Assembly (NCBI GenBank): GCA_961205875.1
Contig: OY540809.1
Location: forward strand, 23,572,267 to 23,636,266
Length of the DNA stretch: 64,000 bases
Direction: 5' to 3'
Origin: Sialis fuliginosa
Lineage: Eukaryota > Arthropoda > Insecta > Megaloptera > Sialidae
The position numbers were made by a program, and so were the translations under genes. Shown piece by piece: positions 30,495 to 41,770 of this stretch; position 1 is the first letter of the stretch; each line of letters begins with the position of its first letter. A model generated the notes under the pieces. It was not told the DNA's origin. It worked only from the letters and a program-made list of their open reading frames with translations, and made no database searches.

Positions 30495-31061
30495 TGCGCC
30501 ATAGATGTGCACAAAAAAAATCATGTGTGTATTTTGCTGCTAAGGCAGGTAAAATAAAGTTAACATACACAAATTATTTCCACTCTCGCTGTTTGTTTAT
30601 TTCCCCTCGCATCGTTCAACAGCATAGCAATACTCCTAGTGCCACCAAGCGGCGAAAATAAATAGTTTTGGATTTTGCGCCATTAAGCGGCGAAAATAAA
30701 TAGTTTTGGATTTCTGTCAAATGTAGAGAATGCCAAATCAATTCGCGTTCAATTGCAGGGTTTTTATTTGGAAATTTTTGTTATAAATAATAGCTTTTAC
30801 GCTTAATAGAGAAGAAAGTAAGTTTCCAATTTTTAATTTATTCATTTTGAATTAGTTACGATTTCTCTAAAAGTAAACGGAAAATATATTTATGTTATCT
30901 ATTGTTGTTTTGAGAGATCGATATTTGTAGTACCTTTTTGTATTTATTATAAAAGGAAGGAAATTGTTAGATTATGTTAGGTTAGCTAAGGTTAGGTACT
31001 GTGCCATAGATGAGTAAAAAAAAACATCATGTGTGTATGTTGCCGTTAAGACAGGTAAAAT
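30495..31061. repeat. Segment bounded by direct repeats, with a 38-bp tandem duplication
   Basis: GCGCCATAGATGTG and TCATGTGTGTATTTTGCTGC at 30495-30553 recur as GTGCCATAGATGAG and TCATGTGTGTATGTTGCCGT at 31001-31061. In between, AAGCGGCGAAAATAAATAG followed by TTTTGGATTT occurs twice, perfectly, with a 38-bp period (30647-30675 and 30685-30713). Related sequence is at 24640-24700. The 65-codon frame at 30464-30661 is not supported. Confidence 0.6.
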
Positions 31062-31591
31062 ATTGGTCGAATTTCGACTATAAGTGATACCAGTATTGAT
31101 AAAAAAAAACACAAATATTGTGATCTTTTAGAAAGTTAGAAACTGCTGATTTTGAACGCTCCTGAATCAAATATAAATTCTGATATATTTGTTTAACGTT
31201 GTATTTCTACAAAAAGAAGAAAAATTATTTAAAAATTTAAGCTACTCTGTCTGCATCTTAGGGTTGTTAAATATTAAAAATCAAGGAAAAAAGAAAACAG
31301 CTTAGATCTTATCTATGTAAAAACGGTTTAGTGCTGCAACTTGCAGGGATGGGTAATTTCTTTTTTTAATTTTATTGGTTAATTTAATTTTATTATATGC
31401 ATTTGAAATTTATTTCATTTCTAATTTTGTAAGTGTAAAAGTAGTGATTTAGGAATATTATATTACAAATGCGTACCTTTGAGGGGGATAAGATAATTTG
31501 TGTAGACATTTTTTTCTAAAGAAAATTTATTAAATTTATTTTTTCACTAAAATTAAATGTAGAGTATCCTAAGATAAAAAAACATGTTGGG
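31062..31591. other. AT-rich DNA, nothing recognised
   Basis: No repeat partner or coding signal. Confidence 0.4.
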
Positions 31592-31784
31592 CACGCACTT
31601 TATAGGGTTCCATAGCCATTCTCACTAACATTATCTACTTGATAATACGTATAATGTTGACGATAGATGTAATAATCTCTATAAAAGTGTACATGTTCGT
31701 ATGACGATTTTTAAAAGTTATTTTAATGTTCCGAAGGAAATGGAAGTAATGTAATACCATCGAAAAATCGTTCCCGAGATAAGA
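31592..31784 (-). repeat. R6 repeat fragment
   Basis: GGGCACGCACTTTATAGGGT then TCCATAGCCATTCTCAC is the reverse complement of the R6 end at 43645-43685 (GAATGACTACGGAACCCTAT). Confidence 0.55.
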
Positions 31785-31792
31785 GCAGATTC

Positions 31793-32166
31793 CAGTGGCG
31801 TAGGAACGGGGGGGGGTGTGGTCGAACCCCCCCCCCCCCCCCCCGAAATTTTAAAATATATGAAATTAGTATTACAATTTTGAACTAAATTACCTTTTTT
31901 GTGATAATAACTCCCACCGAAATATTCAATGTTATTAAAATATGCGAAATAAGTATAAGAATTTTAAATGAAATGACCTTTTTTTTTGATCATATAGTTA
32001 ACTGTACTTAATTACATGAGTGACCTTTTTTTTTAGTTATATATAAAATAATAATTAAATAAAAATAAAAGTTTATATCATTCGATTAGAAACTCTAATA
32101 ATAATTTCGCTTGTTTTGGGAATACCAAACTTAACCCCCCCGAAAAATTTTCTTACTACGCCACTG
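31793..32166. mobile_element. hAT-like MITE, 374 bp, 8-bp duplication
   Basis: Ends CAGTGGCGTAGGAACGGG and TTTCTTACTACGCCACTG. Exact target duplication GCAGATTC (31785-31792, 32167-32174). A G-run and an 18-base C-run lie just inside the left end, and CCCCCCCGAAAAATTTT lies inside the right end. It belongs to the CAGTGGCGTA group with 44295, 48354 and 55135. Confidence 0.85.
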
Positions 32167-32174
32167 GCAGATTC

Positions 32175-32336
32175 TAATTGTACTAGCTGCAAAACGTAAA
32201 GAAAAGTTGATTTCCGCATGGCGGCTGTGCGTGTCTGTTAGTCTGGATGTAGAATTTTCTTTCGTTCACGATAAGTATTGTAAAAATGCACCAATTTGAA
32301 TTATTTTTGAGTAAAATGTTTGTCAGTCAGTACTCC
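32175..32336. other. Unclassified short stretch
   Basis: GATTTCCGCATGGCGGCTGT and TGTCAGTCAGTACTCCAG do not match other repeats in the window. Confidence 0.3.
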
Positions 32337-32840
32337 AGACCTAGTTTTTTGAACTCGGTTTTCTTTTTTCTTTTTTTCTAAAAAAGTTTTTTTATTAGCT
32401 TGGCACCTACATCAAAAACTGTTTATTATTATTATATATATATACGTTTCAGTGTTTTTAGGGTTATTTTTTAAGTTGATTTCATTTTTCCCTTTTGAGT
32501 GCCGTATATACAAAGTCCATGGTCAGATTCTGATCAAAATATGCGACCACCTCGGAAGTATACTCTTTCAAACAAAAAAAAGTTTCACCGAATGGGTGCA
32601 TATTTGTCGGAGTTATGCCCGAACATACATAAAAAATATATACAGAAAATTTAAACATCCCTCCTTTTTTGAAGTCCATGATCAAATTTTGATAAAATTG
32701 AAATGCGACTACCTCGGGCATATACTCTTTCAAACAAACCAAAAAACGTCCAAATGGGTACATATTTATCGGAGTTATACATAAAAAATATATACAGAAA
32801 AATTAAACCCCCCCCCCCCTCCCGCCATTTTTGATGTCCG
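32337..32840 (-). repeat. R5 repeat with a tandemly duplicated ~160-bp unit
   Basis: Two consecutive units: 32510-32665 and 32675-32805. Each has AAGTCCATGRTCARATT, a GCGACYACCTCGG block, TATACTCTTTCAAACAAA, then GGGTRCATATTTRTCGGAG and an ATAAAAAATATATACAGAAAA end. Poly-C follows at about 32808-32819. The opposed 110- and 93-codon frames here translate this repeat and are not genes. Confidence 0.7.
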
Positions 32841-33420
32841 TTTAAAAACTTTTTTTTAATATCATCATTTCTGTTTTTGGGTAATCAATCCAACGAGGGT
32901 AGTGACATACAGACAGATGGACATAACTTTGTTCTATGAGCAATTCTCTCGATAACCTACTTTGATAAGAGATATATTTGACGACATAAGACAAGCGCGT
33001 TGGCATTGGCCTAGGAGGCGATGGTAAATTTAAATTCGACATCCAGTCGGTAACTACGGTAATCTATATTCATCAGTATTACAAGTCTGGGGTTGTATCA
33101 TTTCCCAAGTAGGAATATTTTGATCCATCGTTCTAGATAGGGTTGCTTACCCTGTCTAGAGGCGGGGCGGAACGTTAATATACGACCCCTCTTAAGTACT
33201 CGCCCGGCATTAATTTATGTGTTCCACCATTCGTACAGAAATAATTCCCTCTTTCTCTTATACAGCAAGCCCTGCTTATAATTTATATATACAATATATA
33301 TATTTTGTACTGCAAAGAAGAAAAAAATGTAAACGTAACAAAGATAGATCTTTTGAATATTTTATTTATTTGTTTAATGGAGCTTTTGATATAAAGTTAA
33401 TGACTTAAACTTGATATATG
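32841..33420. other. Unclassified, partly single-copy
   Basis: About 33130-33215 (GGGTTGCTTACCCTGTCTAG, GGCGGGGCGGAACG) is G+C-richer. CTACTTTGATAAGAGATATATTT near 32960 may be repeat-derived. No gene. Confidence 0.35.
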
Positions 33421-33910
33421 CTACAGGATGTTCATTGTCAGGAAAGTGGACCTGTGATGAATCGAATTTTCAGTTTTATTTTTGTTTACTCGCTAGTACT
33501 TATAAATTTTCAACAATATTATTTCTTTTAATAAATGTACGGTCTGCTATATATTTATTGTAAATATAACTACTTTTTATCACGAAAGACTCAAACAAGT
33601 ACAATTTAGTTTGGCTCAAGTAGATGTCGGAATGTTACCTCATCTAACCATAGTACACACTTTTGATATACAAGGTGTACTAACTGAATATTTATAAAAC
33701 TAAACAATTAAGAAAAGAATGTTTCAAATAAAATTTGTTTGGTTTTGAGGGGGAAATAAAATATAAAATAAAAATTAATTTTTGATTTACTGAGCGTTTT
33801 CAAGATCAACTAAAGTAAAAAAAAAATTTCAAATAAAAACTTATATTTTTTATTACGTTATCTTATTTTATGGAAAATATATTTTTCCAATATATTTAAC
33901 ATAATAATAA
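33421..33910. other. AT-rich DNA with two CAGGRTGT-like ends
   Basis: CTACAGGATGTTCATTG (33422) and ACAAGGTGTACTAAC (33671) resemble ends of the CAGGGTGT element type. No complete element could be delimited. Confidence 0.35.
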
Positions 33911-34407
33911 GAGATATCGAAGATACGAGAAGCTTTGTGATCGTTTTAGTCATGAACCACTGAACCGATATTAATGAAACTTGGTTGGATGGTTGGGTCT
34001 GGTTTAAGGACGGTCCCATTTCAAATCGTGTGTAAGGGGGAGGAGTGACATCTCAAAATATTTATTTTTTCCAGCTATCTCAAGACAGACACATGTTACT
34101 TGAAATTTTTTTGTAGAGCATTCAATTTCCTATAATATTGGTCTACAACGTTTGTTGTAAAATATTCCCTTACAAAAATTTTTCGGACACGATTTTTCGA
34201 CGGTATTACAATGCTTCCATTTCTTTCAAGACAAGTAAAATAATCATGTGCGTCTTAAAAAAAATGTCAAACTAATATTTTTTAGTTAAATTGTATAAAA
34301 ATTCAATGGTTAACCAATGCCAGGCAATTTAGCAGTTTATCGGTTATTATTTAAATTGTTCAATAATTAAATACCTTTCGTGAATTTAACACGAGGAAGC
34401 ACTATTT
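33911..34407 (+). repeat. R7 repeat, internally deleted copy
   Basis: Begins ATATCGAAGATACGAGAAGC then TTTGTGATCG and passes directly to ATGAACCACTGAACCGATAT, skipping ~110 bp present at 51505-51625. It ends TGAATTTAACACGAGGAAGC. Internal landmarks: TTGGGTCTGGTTTAAGGACG, TAAGGGGGAGGAGTGACATC, ATTCAATTTCCTATAATATT. Confidence 0.75.
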
Positions 34408-34464
34408 GAAACATTTTCATGAATTTTTAGAAATATTCAGGTGGTAAATTAAATTATTTACATA

Positions 34465-34815
34465 CTAGCTGTGCCCTCGACTTCACTTGCTTAAATATTA
34501 ATTTAGATATATGGTATCGCGGAATTTATTTTAGATCCTTTTATTCTACACAATTCTTGACTACATTATATTGTTCAATATTTAATGGCTTAGGTAGCGT
34601 ATTGCAAAAGAGCGTGCTGGTGGTAAACTGATTTACTATTATAGTCACTACTTATTCCTTATGTTACCTAACGTAACAAAATATATCCTTTAACCTGGCC
34701 GGAGAACATATCTATGAATTAAAAAAAAACACGTAAATCAGATAAGTGGTTCTCGAATTATTAACGCATTAACGGACAGATAGACAGACAGGCGTTGCGT
34801 TTTATAATATGTTGA
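34465..34815 (+). mobile_element. R3 SINE-like repeat, near full length
   Basis: Head TAGCTGTGCCCTCGACTTCA; body TTCTACACAATTCTTGACTA, GCGTATTGCAAAAGAGCGTG, CTAACGTAACAAAATATATC, GAGAACATATCTATGAATTA; tail GGACAGATAGACAGACAGGC and GTTGCGTTTTATAATATG. The most complete R3 in the window. Confidence 0.8.
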
Positions 34816-34859
34816 AAAAGTATTTCCCTACATTGCAAATATAAAACTGAAAATGAATA

Positions 34860-35660
34860 TAGAAAAATTCGGTCAAGACATACACGAGTGTATGCCATAA
34901 AGGTTTTAAAGTACGTACTACGTGGACTGTATGGAGCCACTTACAGGTTCATTTTTGAGTTAGAAAAATATTATAATTAGAAAAAATATAAAAATAGTGT
35001 CATATTGTACTAATTGAGATCTACACACCCCACATACCTAGATATGAAAATAAAAATAAAAAATTCTATGACGCTCCTCTCTATTTCTCCATAATTTGAA
35101 ATGATAGTATTTGTCGTTGGTAGTCTCGCCAAAGAACGTTACCAAATTTTTTTCAGATTTTTTGAGCCAGTAGTAACCGAGGTAGAGGTTGGGTGGACAA
35201 AATAAATTACTGCTTGGAGCCTCCTACAGGCGCCATTTTTCAAGGTAGGAAAAAAAATTGGATGGAGATCTACATTTTGACACCCCACACACCATGGTAT
35301 ACAATTTTGTTGTGGTTGTTTTTGTTTTGTTTTTTTTTTATTTGTTTTAAGGCCCCTTGCAGGCAACATTTTGTATTGAGAAAAAAAATATGAAATAGGG
35401 TTAAATTCCATTGGTTAGGTTATACATTTTGACGTGTCACATGCCTTGGTATAAAAAAAATTACCTTACTTTAGCTCCTTAGCGCCCTCCCCTCAAAAAT
35501 TATTTTTTCAACAAATGTGTACATTTTTTTCTAAAAGGTGTCATTTTACATGTTCAGTAAAAGTTTCAAGTTTCTAGCATATATAGTTTACGAGATACTT
35601 TACTTTGATTGAAAAGTACGAACAGACGGACGGATGACAAAGTGAGATTAATAGGGTTTC
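34860..35660. repeat. Three diverged copies of a ~110-bp unit
   Basis: Unit copies at about 34935-35046, 35213-35305 and 35350-35455. Each runs from a GGAGCC/GGCCCC...TACAGG or TGCAGG start, through GTTA/GAAAAAA-rich sequence, to GA(T)CTACA...CACCCCACAYACC. The sequence then continues into a GACAGACGG-like tract and GGTTTCTTCGGAGCCCTAAT at about 35655. The opposing frames of 90 and 66 codons here are repeat translations. Confidence 0.5.
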
Positions 35661-36289
35661 TTCGGAGCCCTAATAGATTCAATTAAAAAACAACTCTGTC
35701 AAAAATATAAAACAATTCCCTTTTATTTCAAAAAAATATTCTAAGAAGTTTTTATTTAATTTGTTCAATTATAATATAATATACCTAAATACATATAAGG
35801 ATACATTACTCTTAAACAGAAATTCGTATGAAGTAATAAAAATATTTTTACATATACCTATCATCAATTATTCTTATTTTTCAAGACTATATTATAAATT
35901 TATTTGTACCATTTTTATTTCAGACATCAAAGATTCTAATTTTAGATTATGATTGTTATTTATCGAATGTCATTCGCCGCAGGAGACTTATTACTTTTTA
36001 TGTGAGAATCGTTTTTCAGGCAGAATTTACGATAATGTTTATAAAAATGCCCTTCCCCTAGCACTCAGGAAATAATACAAATAAAAAAATATAACGCAAA
36101 GAAACATATATGACAGTACAATTCATTATATTAATTGTATAGATTTTGTCCCATTGTTAGACATTCATTTGTAACTTTTATAAATTAATTCTTTTGATGT
36201 TAATTGTCATTTTCTAATTTACATGTTTTTACTTATTTATTATTAATAGAATCAATTATTTCCTTGCGAATAGAATAGATATTTTTAAC
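35661..36289. other. AT-rich DNA, nothing recognised
   Basis: No coding or repeat signal supported. Confidence 0.4.
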
Positions 36290-36605
36290 TGACTTCAAAA
36301 CAGGAGCAGGTTCTTAATTCAACAATATGTATTTTTTATGTATGTTTGGGCATAATTTTTTTGTTTCTTTGAAAAAGTATACTGTAGAGATGGTTCCATA
36401 CAAATATTATCCTAATCTGACTATAGACTACGAAGATAGGAAAAAATAAAAAAATACATAATAATTAAAAACAGTTTTTGGAGTCAGTGCCAAGTCAATA
36501 AAAAAACTTTTTTAGAAAAAAAATAAACCCGACTTTAAAAACTGTTAAAAATTATTATATACTTTTCAGTGTTTTTAGGGTTTTTAATACGGTTTTATTT
36601 ATTTT
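36290..36605 (+). repeat. R5 repeat
   Basis: ACTGACTTCAAAACAGGAGC, AGGTTCTTAATTCAACAATA, GTATGTTTGGGCATAA, AAAAAGTATACTGTAGAG, AACAGTTTTTGGAGTCAGTG and ATTATATACTTTTCAGTGTT. Near full length. Confidence 0.65.
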
Positions 36606-37200
36606 GTCTTAAAAATTTTTTACATTCTTATACTATATGTATATGAAATATAAAAATTATTATTTTTTTAAATTCTGACTAAATCATAAATGTTGGAAAA
36701 AAATGTGTGAGACATAAATTATAGATAGATAATAATATACTCAACAATTTTTATCTACAACATTTTTTTCTTATTTCAAAAATAACTCAAAAATTCAAAA
36801 ATTGGCAAGATGAAATATCCATTTCCGACTAATAATAAGTAATTACGTTCAAAAAAATTAATTTGTTACATGTTATAAAGAATATTATTATCTACTCTAA
36901 TTTATGTCTCACTCATTTTATTCTATCTCTTATTAGTTGATCAGAAATATGTTTTAATAAAATAAGAATCACGTGCACTCTTTACTGCCAATATTATTTT
37001 TAAGAAGGTCTCGTGGCTCCCATGGCAGATATTTTATATTGTTCTACCCTCCACCGTATTATATTCACAAATCACCCTTTTGAATTCCTCTCACTTTTAA
37101 TGATAATACGTATTGGTCCTTTTAGTCAATATCACGTTACACAGTTAACTTAATTTATAATTTAACTAAAGTGCAAAAAGTCACGACTCATAAATATATA
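36606..37200. other. AT-rich DNA, nothing recognised
   Basis: About 36990-37140 is slightly less AT-rich (CTCGTGGCTCCCATGGCAGA) with no partner seen. Confidence 0.4.
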
Positions 37201-37204
37201 TACA

Positions 37205-38337
37205 CAGTAATTCCTCCATTTACGTGGATTTATTTTAACGCGGTTGTAAAAGTTTGGAAAAAAGTGGAGACTTGGGTGTGACTGTATCGCGATGCACAGT
37301 CGAGGGATTCACGTGAATACGTTCCAAATTTAAGGGCACGTGTTTGTTTGTCTATAAAATCTCATAATTAATAAATTAAAAATTTATTAATATCAATAAA
37401 ATTGAAAACCCTATTATTAATTTAGGAAATAACTTTTTACAATTTGCTCTTTGTTTTCGTTATTTCTTATGATTTTTACGAACGTAAATATTCACAATTT
37501 TTTTATTCATATTTCAAAAATTTCAGTCAAAAAATTGAAATTGTCATTGTGAAGAGAACATATTCTATATAATATACTGAGACCCTTTAGGTCCACACAA
37601 TCAATTTCCCAACATGTTATGATTATAAATACTTGAATACTGATTATTTATTGTTTCCATATAGCTTATATGAATATTTTTTTAATATATTTATGAAAAA
37701 TTTTAATGGAATTGGTCGGAAAGAAAACTCATCTTTGTATTATGAATATTAGTTTTCTAATATCCTAATGTCAATAATATAACACACATTTTTAATTTTT
37801 AGAATAACTAATTTAACAATTATAATTAAATTGTATTTGTTTCCAAGGTAACATTAATTGTAGACTTATTTATTAGTATTAAAAATTCAAATTTTGGGGG
37901 TGGTTTTCACTTTTCACATGTTTCATTATTAGTATTGTAGAACATTTATGCTAAGTTTCAAGAAAATCCGACCAAAAAAAAAAAACTTTACATCCCTTTT
38001 TATCCCCGTAGGGATTGAATTTCGAAAAATCCTTTCAGATCATATTTACGTCAAGATGCTTCGATTGGTACCCCAACTAAGTCAATAACTTTTTCATTTG
38101 CGAGATTTCGTGCACGTAAAAAATGACACGCACATACGTAAATATACTATAGTGGCCTTAAAACATAAAAAATGTTGAAATTTTTTATTTTGGTTTTCGG
38201 ACCGATTACAATAACTTCCAGTTGGGAAGTTAAAAAAGAATAAAAATATCCCAAGCTAGAAGCCTTTCCCCTATAGACTATTGCTTCATTTAAGCGTTTT
38301 TTCATAGAACCAATTAACCGTGTAGATGGAAAAATCT
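37205..38337. mobile_element. pogo/Tigger-like element, degraded
   Basis: Left end CAGTAATTCCTCCATTTACG then TGGATTTATTTTAACGCGG. The right end, read in reverse, is ATTTTTCCATCTACACGGTT then AATTGGTTCTATGAAAAAAC, matching the solo end at 4845-4915. The central part includes TATCCCCGTAGGGATTGAAT, a sequence that may belong to yet another repeat. No transposase frame. Confidence 0.5.
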
Positions 38338-38989
38338 AAATTTCTTCAAATAAAATTAAGAGATTTAAATTACATAAAGCTAGAAAGGTACTTTAAAAAA
38401 ATTTAATTCTGAGCTTTAAAACACTAACTATCCTTTTATACAATTTACAAAACTCTTATTTTAGTACACAGAGTTTCACTTAATACAGCATTTAATGATT
38501 TTTATTGCAAATACCTTAAGTGAGGCCGAATACATCAAAAGAACAAGTTTATAAAACGACGCGTTTAAAACCCTCATTGTGCTTTGCATCGGTACAAATC
38601 CAAAAGTACCGGTATCAAGTGCTTCTCAACCAGTGGCAGATAAAATAATGCAAATAATAATGTATAAATAAATAAATAAACATTTTATTATTTTTCACTA
38701 CAAAGTATATAGTATAGAATAGGTCAATATAAATGAACACATTAATAAAAATATAAATAATAAAAATAAAAAATTATATATGAAAACAGAACCTATAATA
38801 ATATATTAATATATGAAAAAAATAAAACAGATAATAGAAAAGCCATTTTAATTACTTGAACTTATTTTCTAGATAATTTATAATAATGTAGAAACAGTGA
38901 TCCAACAAGAATTCTTTGAAACGTTTTTTGAATAATAAAACGGCTCATTTGCGGACATAGGTTTATAGATAAAAAATGATTATTTTGAT
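38338..38989. other. AT-rich DNA with a lone hAT-like end
   Basis: AAGTGCTTCTCAACCAGTGG at about 38619 looks like a terminus of a common hAT-type element (GTTCTCAACC type), but no partner was found. Otherwise AATA-rich simple sequence around 38640-38830. Confidence 0.4.
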
Positions 38990-39456
38990 GTCCTCTACAA
39001 CTCCTGGAAGTTTGTCGGTATGTTTTTTTATAACTTTTTTATCGTAGTACTTATCTTTAGCAATTGTCCATCACTGGGTGCCCATTACAGGTTTTACTTT
39101 ATCCATTACTGGAGCAAAAACATAAATAAAACAAAATAAAAGGCTATAACCCGGAAAAAAAATTTAGATCTAAAGTGATCAAACCATATAAAATCATATT
39201 TTTTCACTGGTTTGTGATCTTTGGAGTCTCAAAACGCAGATCTATTTAATCAGCTTATATCTACAAAAATTTCCCGGGAATTTAAAAATCAAACAATATT
39301 TGCGGACTTTGGTAACTAAATTGATTAAATAAAGAGGTATTTGTTTTATTAGTAACATGAGTTCATGAAAATTACAAAAAAGAAACCCATCTCAATCCTA
39401 AAAACAGTATACCTTGCTATTAAAGCGGCCAAGACTGGTACCCGTACCTTATCTGT
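38990..39456 (+). repeat. R1 family repeat with a small insert
   Basis: TCGTAGTACTTATCTTTAGC, AATTGTCCATCACTGG, GTTTTACTTTATCCATTACT and ATTTGCGGACTTTGG are R1. About 150 bp (about 39149-39290) between the poly-A block and ATTTGCGGAC are absent from other R1 copies. Ends AAGACTGGTACCCGTACCTT. Confidence 0.7.
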
Positions 39457-39955
39457 AAATTATAATAAATGTGAAACTAAACCCCCATTTAATTTTTACT
39501 TCTCTTCTGAAAGAAATTGAAGTATTATATTAGCTGCCACTGAGAGAACTCGTCTGAAACATTTAACAAAGCATGTGTATTCAAATTAAAAATTCCCCCC
39601 TGACTTTATTTTTGTAATGTGTATTCTTTTTTTATTTACAATCATTTGATGTTTTTCTTCCTATGGAATGTTAATTAATTGTTAATATTATATCTTGCAT
39701 TCAAACAATTGAACGTTAACATATTTAACGATTAAAATAAAGGAATACTTACCTACTTCGGTTTACTAATTAATTCCTGGTATTCTTAATATAAATTATA
39801 ACCGGTTCGTTTTTAGAGAAACCATAAAAACGATTTTCTTACAAGGGCGAATCATTTCAAGTTAAAAATTCATATCGAGTTCATATTTTGTACATTAGAG
39901 AGTATCAAATCAAAGTAACAAGAATTATTTTGACTGTGAAGAAACGGTTTAAGGA
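39457..39955. other. No feature recognised
   Basis: AT-rich, no partner and no gene. Confidence 0.4.
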
Positions 39956-40060
39956 AGTGAAATACTTTGAAGAGGTTAACCCTTTTATTACCAATGGTTT
40001 TACCAAAAAAAAACACCTTTTTAGGGTTCCGAAAAAAACTAGGAATTTTTTTTGTATAGT
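39956..40060 (+). repeat. R6-like repeat fragment
   Basis: TTTTAGGGTTCCGAAAAAAA and CTAGGAATTTTTTTTGTATA with GTCAT resemble the left end of R6 at 43140. The two opposing short frames here are not genes. Confidence 0.45.
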
Positions 40061-40160
40061 CATAAAAGATATATTTCAATAAATACAACAACACCGATAA
40101 AACGTTTAACGTATGAGTGATAGATGAAAAACAGACCTACTTTTATGATATTATAATTAA

Positions 40161-40543
40161 CCCTTTGGACGCGAAAGTCAACTAAAGTCGATTGTACTTA
40201 TTTTTCCCTTCGACGCAAAAATCGATTATAGTCCATGACTCGAAAAAACACCGTTGCACACGGAAATCGACTTTTATTTTAGAAAAAGATGTTTTTAGGA
40301 AAAAAATGTAAATGTCACCGTTTGTTTATTCATTCTTGTATGTAAATATGCTTATGTAAAATAAAAATTATTTATTTTGTTAAAATATTAATACTCATAC
40401 AACTTCCTTATATGCAAATTCATGAAAAATTGACATCATGAAAAGAAAATGTAGGTAAAAAAAGTTAGACTACTTTTATTCTCATTGGAAAATATGCACA
40501 TTTTTAGAAATAAGTATTTCGCAACATGATCGCATCGAAAGGG
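40161..40543. mobile_element. piggyBac-like MITE, 383 bp, TTAA target
   Basis: TTAA flanks both ends (40157-40160, 40544-40547). The left end is CCCTTTGGACGCGAA and the right end TCGCATCGAAAGGG, an imperfect inverted repeat of about 15 bp starting CCC as in piggyBac. Subterminal AAGTCGATT and AAAAATCGATTATAG motifs repeat. No transposase frame. Confidence 0.8.
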
Positions 40544-40547
40544 TTAA

Positions 40548-41114
40548 CTTAATACTTCAAAGATTCATATTCAATATTTTTAATAAAGTAAAACTTTTTG
40601 AATATACATATATATATATCATATTTGAATCAATTTTTTAATAATTTATTTAATATTTATAGTACGGTTTTGTGAAGGAAAAAAGATTCGTAATCTTCTA
40701 AGAAAGTAATTTCCTCTTATATGTTACATTCTAAGATAAAGATAATAATAATTTTATATAATATTTTGTCAGGATATTTCATTTTGCTCTTTAGAATTCT
40801 CATCACTTTTTTATGTACTTTGCGAAATCAAAATTTTGTTTACGTCTTATACGCAAGAAAACATACTTCCTTTCTACATTAATATTAAAACAAACGAACT
40901 CTAGATACCATATTCTCTTAAGAAAATCTTTTCATATTATTTATTGCAAAAAAATTGAATAAAAATATTAACATCTTATATTTTTATTAAATTTCTTGAA
41001 ACACTCAACTATATACGTTGTAATTCTTATTAAAGATATTCTGGGAAACTAATATAATGGAGATATTTACAAAACGGTATTTTTTAATTACTCAATTATT
41101 TTAAATATCAGTTT
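40548..41114. other. AT-rich DNA, nothing recognised
   Basis: Contains an ATACATATATATATATC run near 40604. No gene. Confidence 0.4.
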
Positions 41115-41345
41115 TTTAACCGATTTCAAACAAGGATGAGGTTCTCAATTCAATTTATGTATTTTCAGGTATAACTTCAACAAATATGCACCGATTTGGA
41201 TGATTTTATATTTGTTTGAAAGAGTATACTCTCGAGGTTGGCCCATACAAATTTTATCAAAATCTGAGCATAGATTTCAAAATGGAAAAATAAAAAACTT
41301 TTTCAGAAAAAAAATATAACCGACTTCAAAAACTGTTAACTATTA
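41115..41345 (+). repeat. R5 repeat
   Basis: ACCGATTTCAAACAAGGATG, AGGTTCTCAATTCAATTTAT, ATAACTTCAACAAATATGCA, GAAAGAGTATACTCTCGAGG and CCGACTTCAAAAACTGTTAA. Confidence 0.65.
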
Positions 41346-41455
41346 TTATTATATACATTCCCATATTTCATACGCTCTTAAAGAGACTCACGTAACCTCC
41401 CCCTCCTCAAATCCATTTAATATTATCTAAAAAAAACTACTTTAAAAAACTAAAA

Positions 41456-41770
41456 ACATTGAAAAGTATATAATAATGACATTTAACAGTTTTTAAAGTT
41501 GGTTTTCTTTTTTTTTTCTTAAAAAAGTTTTATGGGCTTGGCATCATCTTCAAAAGCTGTTAAATGTAATTATTATATACTTTTCAGTTTTTTTTTAAAG
41601 TAGGTTTTATTTTTTCCTTACAAGTGGCATATCTTAGAAGTCCATGGTCAGATTATTTACTCTTTCAAAGAAACAAAAATCGGTTCTTATTTATCAGAGT
41701 TATGCCCGAACATATATAAAAAAATACATATCGATTGAATTGATAACCTCCTCCTTTTTTCGGTAAAAAA
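41456..41770 (-). repeat. R5 repeat, opposite orientation
   Basis: AACAGTTTTTAAAGTTGGTT, AGTCCATGGTCAGATTATTT, ATCAGAGTTATGCCCGAACA and TTGATAACCTCCTCCTTTTT. It lies head-to-head with the previous copy, with about 110 bp between. Confidence 0.65.

Noticed and set aside
32452..32784. Overlapping 110- and 93-codon frames on opposite strands
   Set aside because: Both are translations of tandem R5 repeat units; the internal peptide repetition mirrors the DNA duplication.
40604..40620. AT simple repeats considered as promoter or TATA elements
   Set aside because: Such tracts are frequent across this AT-rich window and none is paired with a start site or gene.
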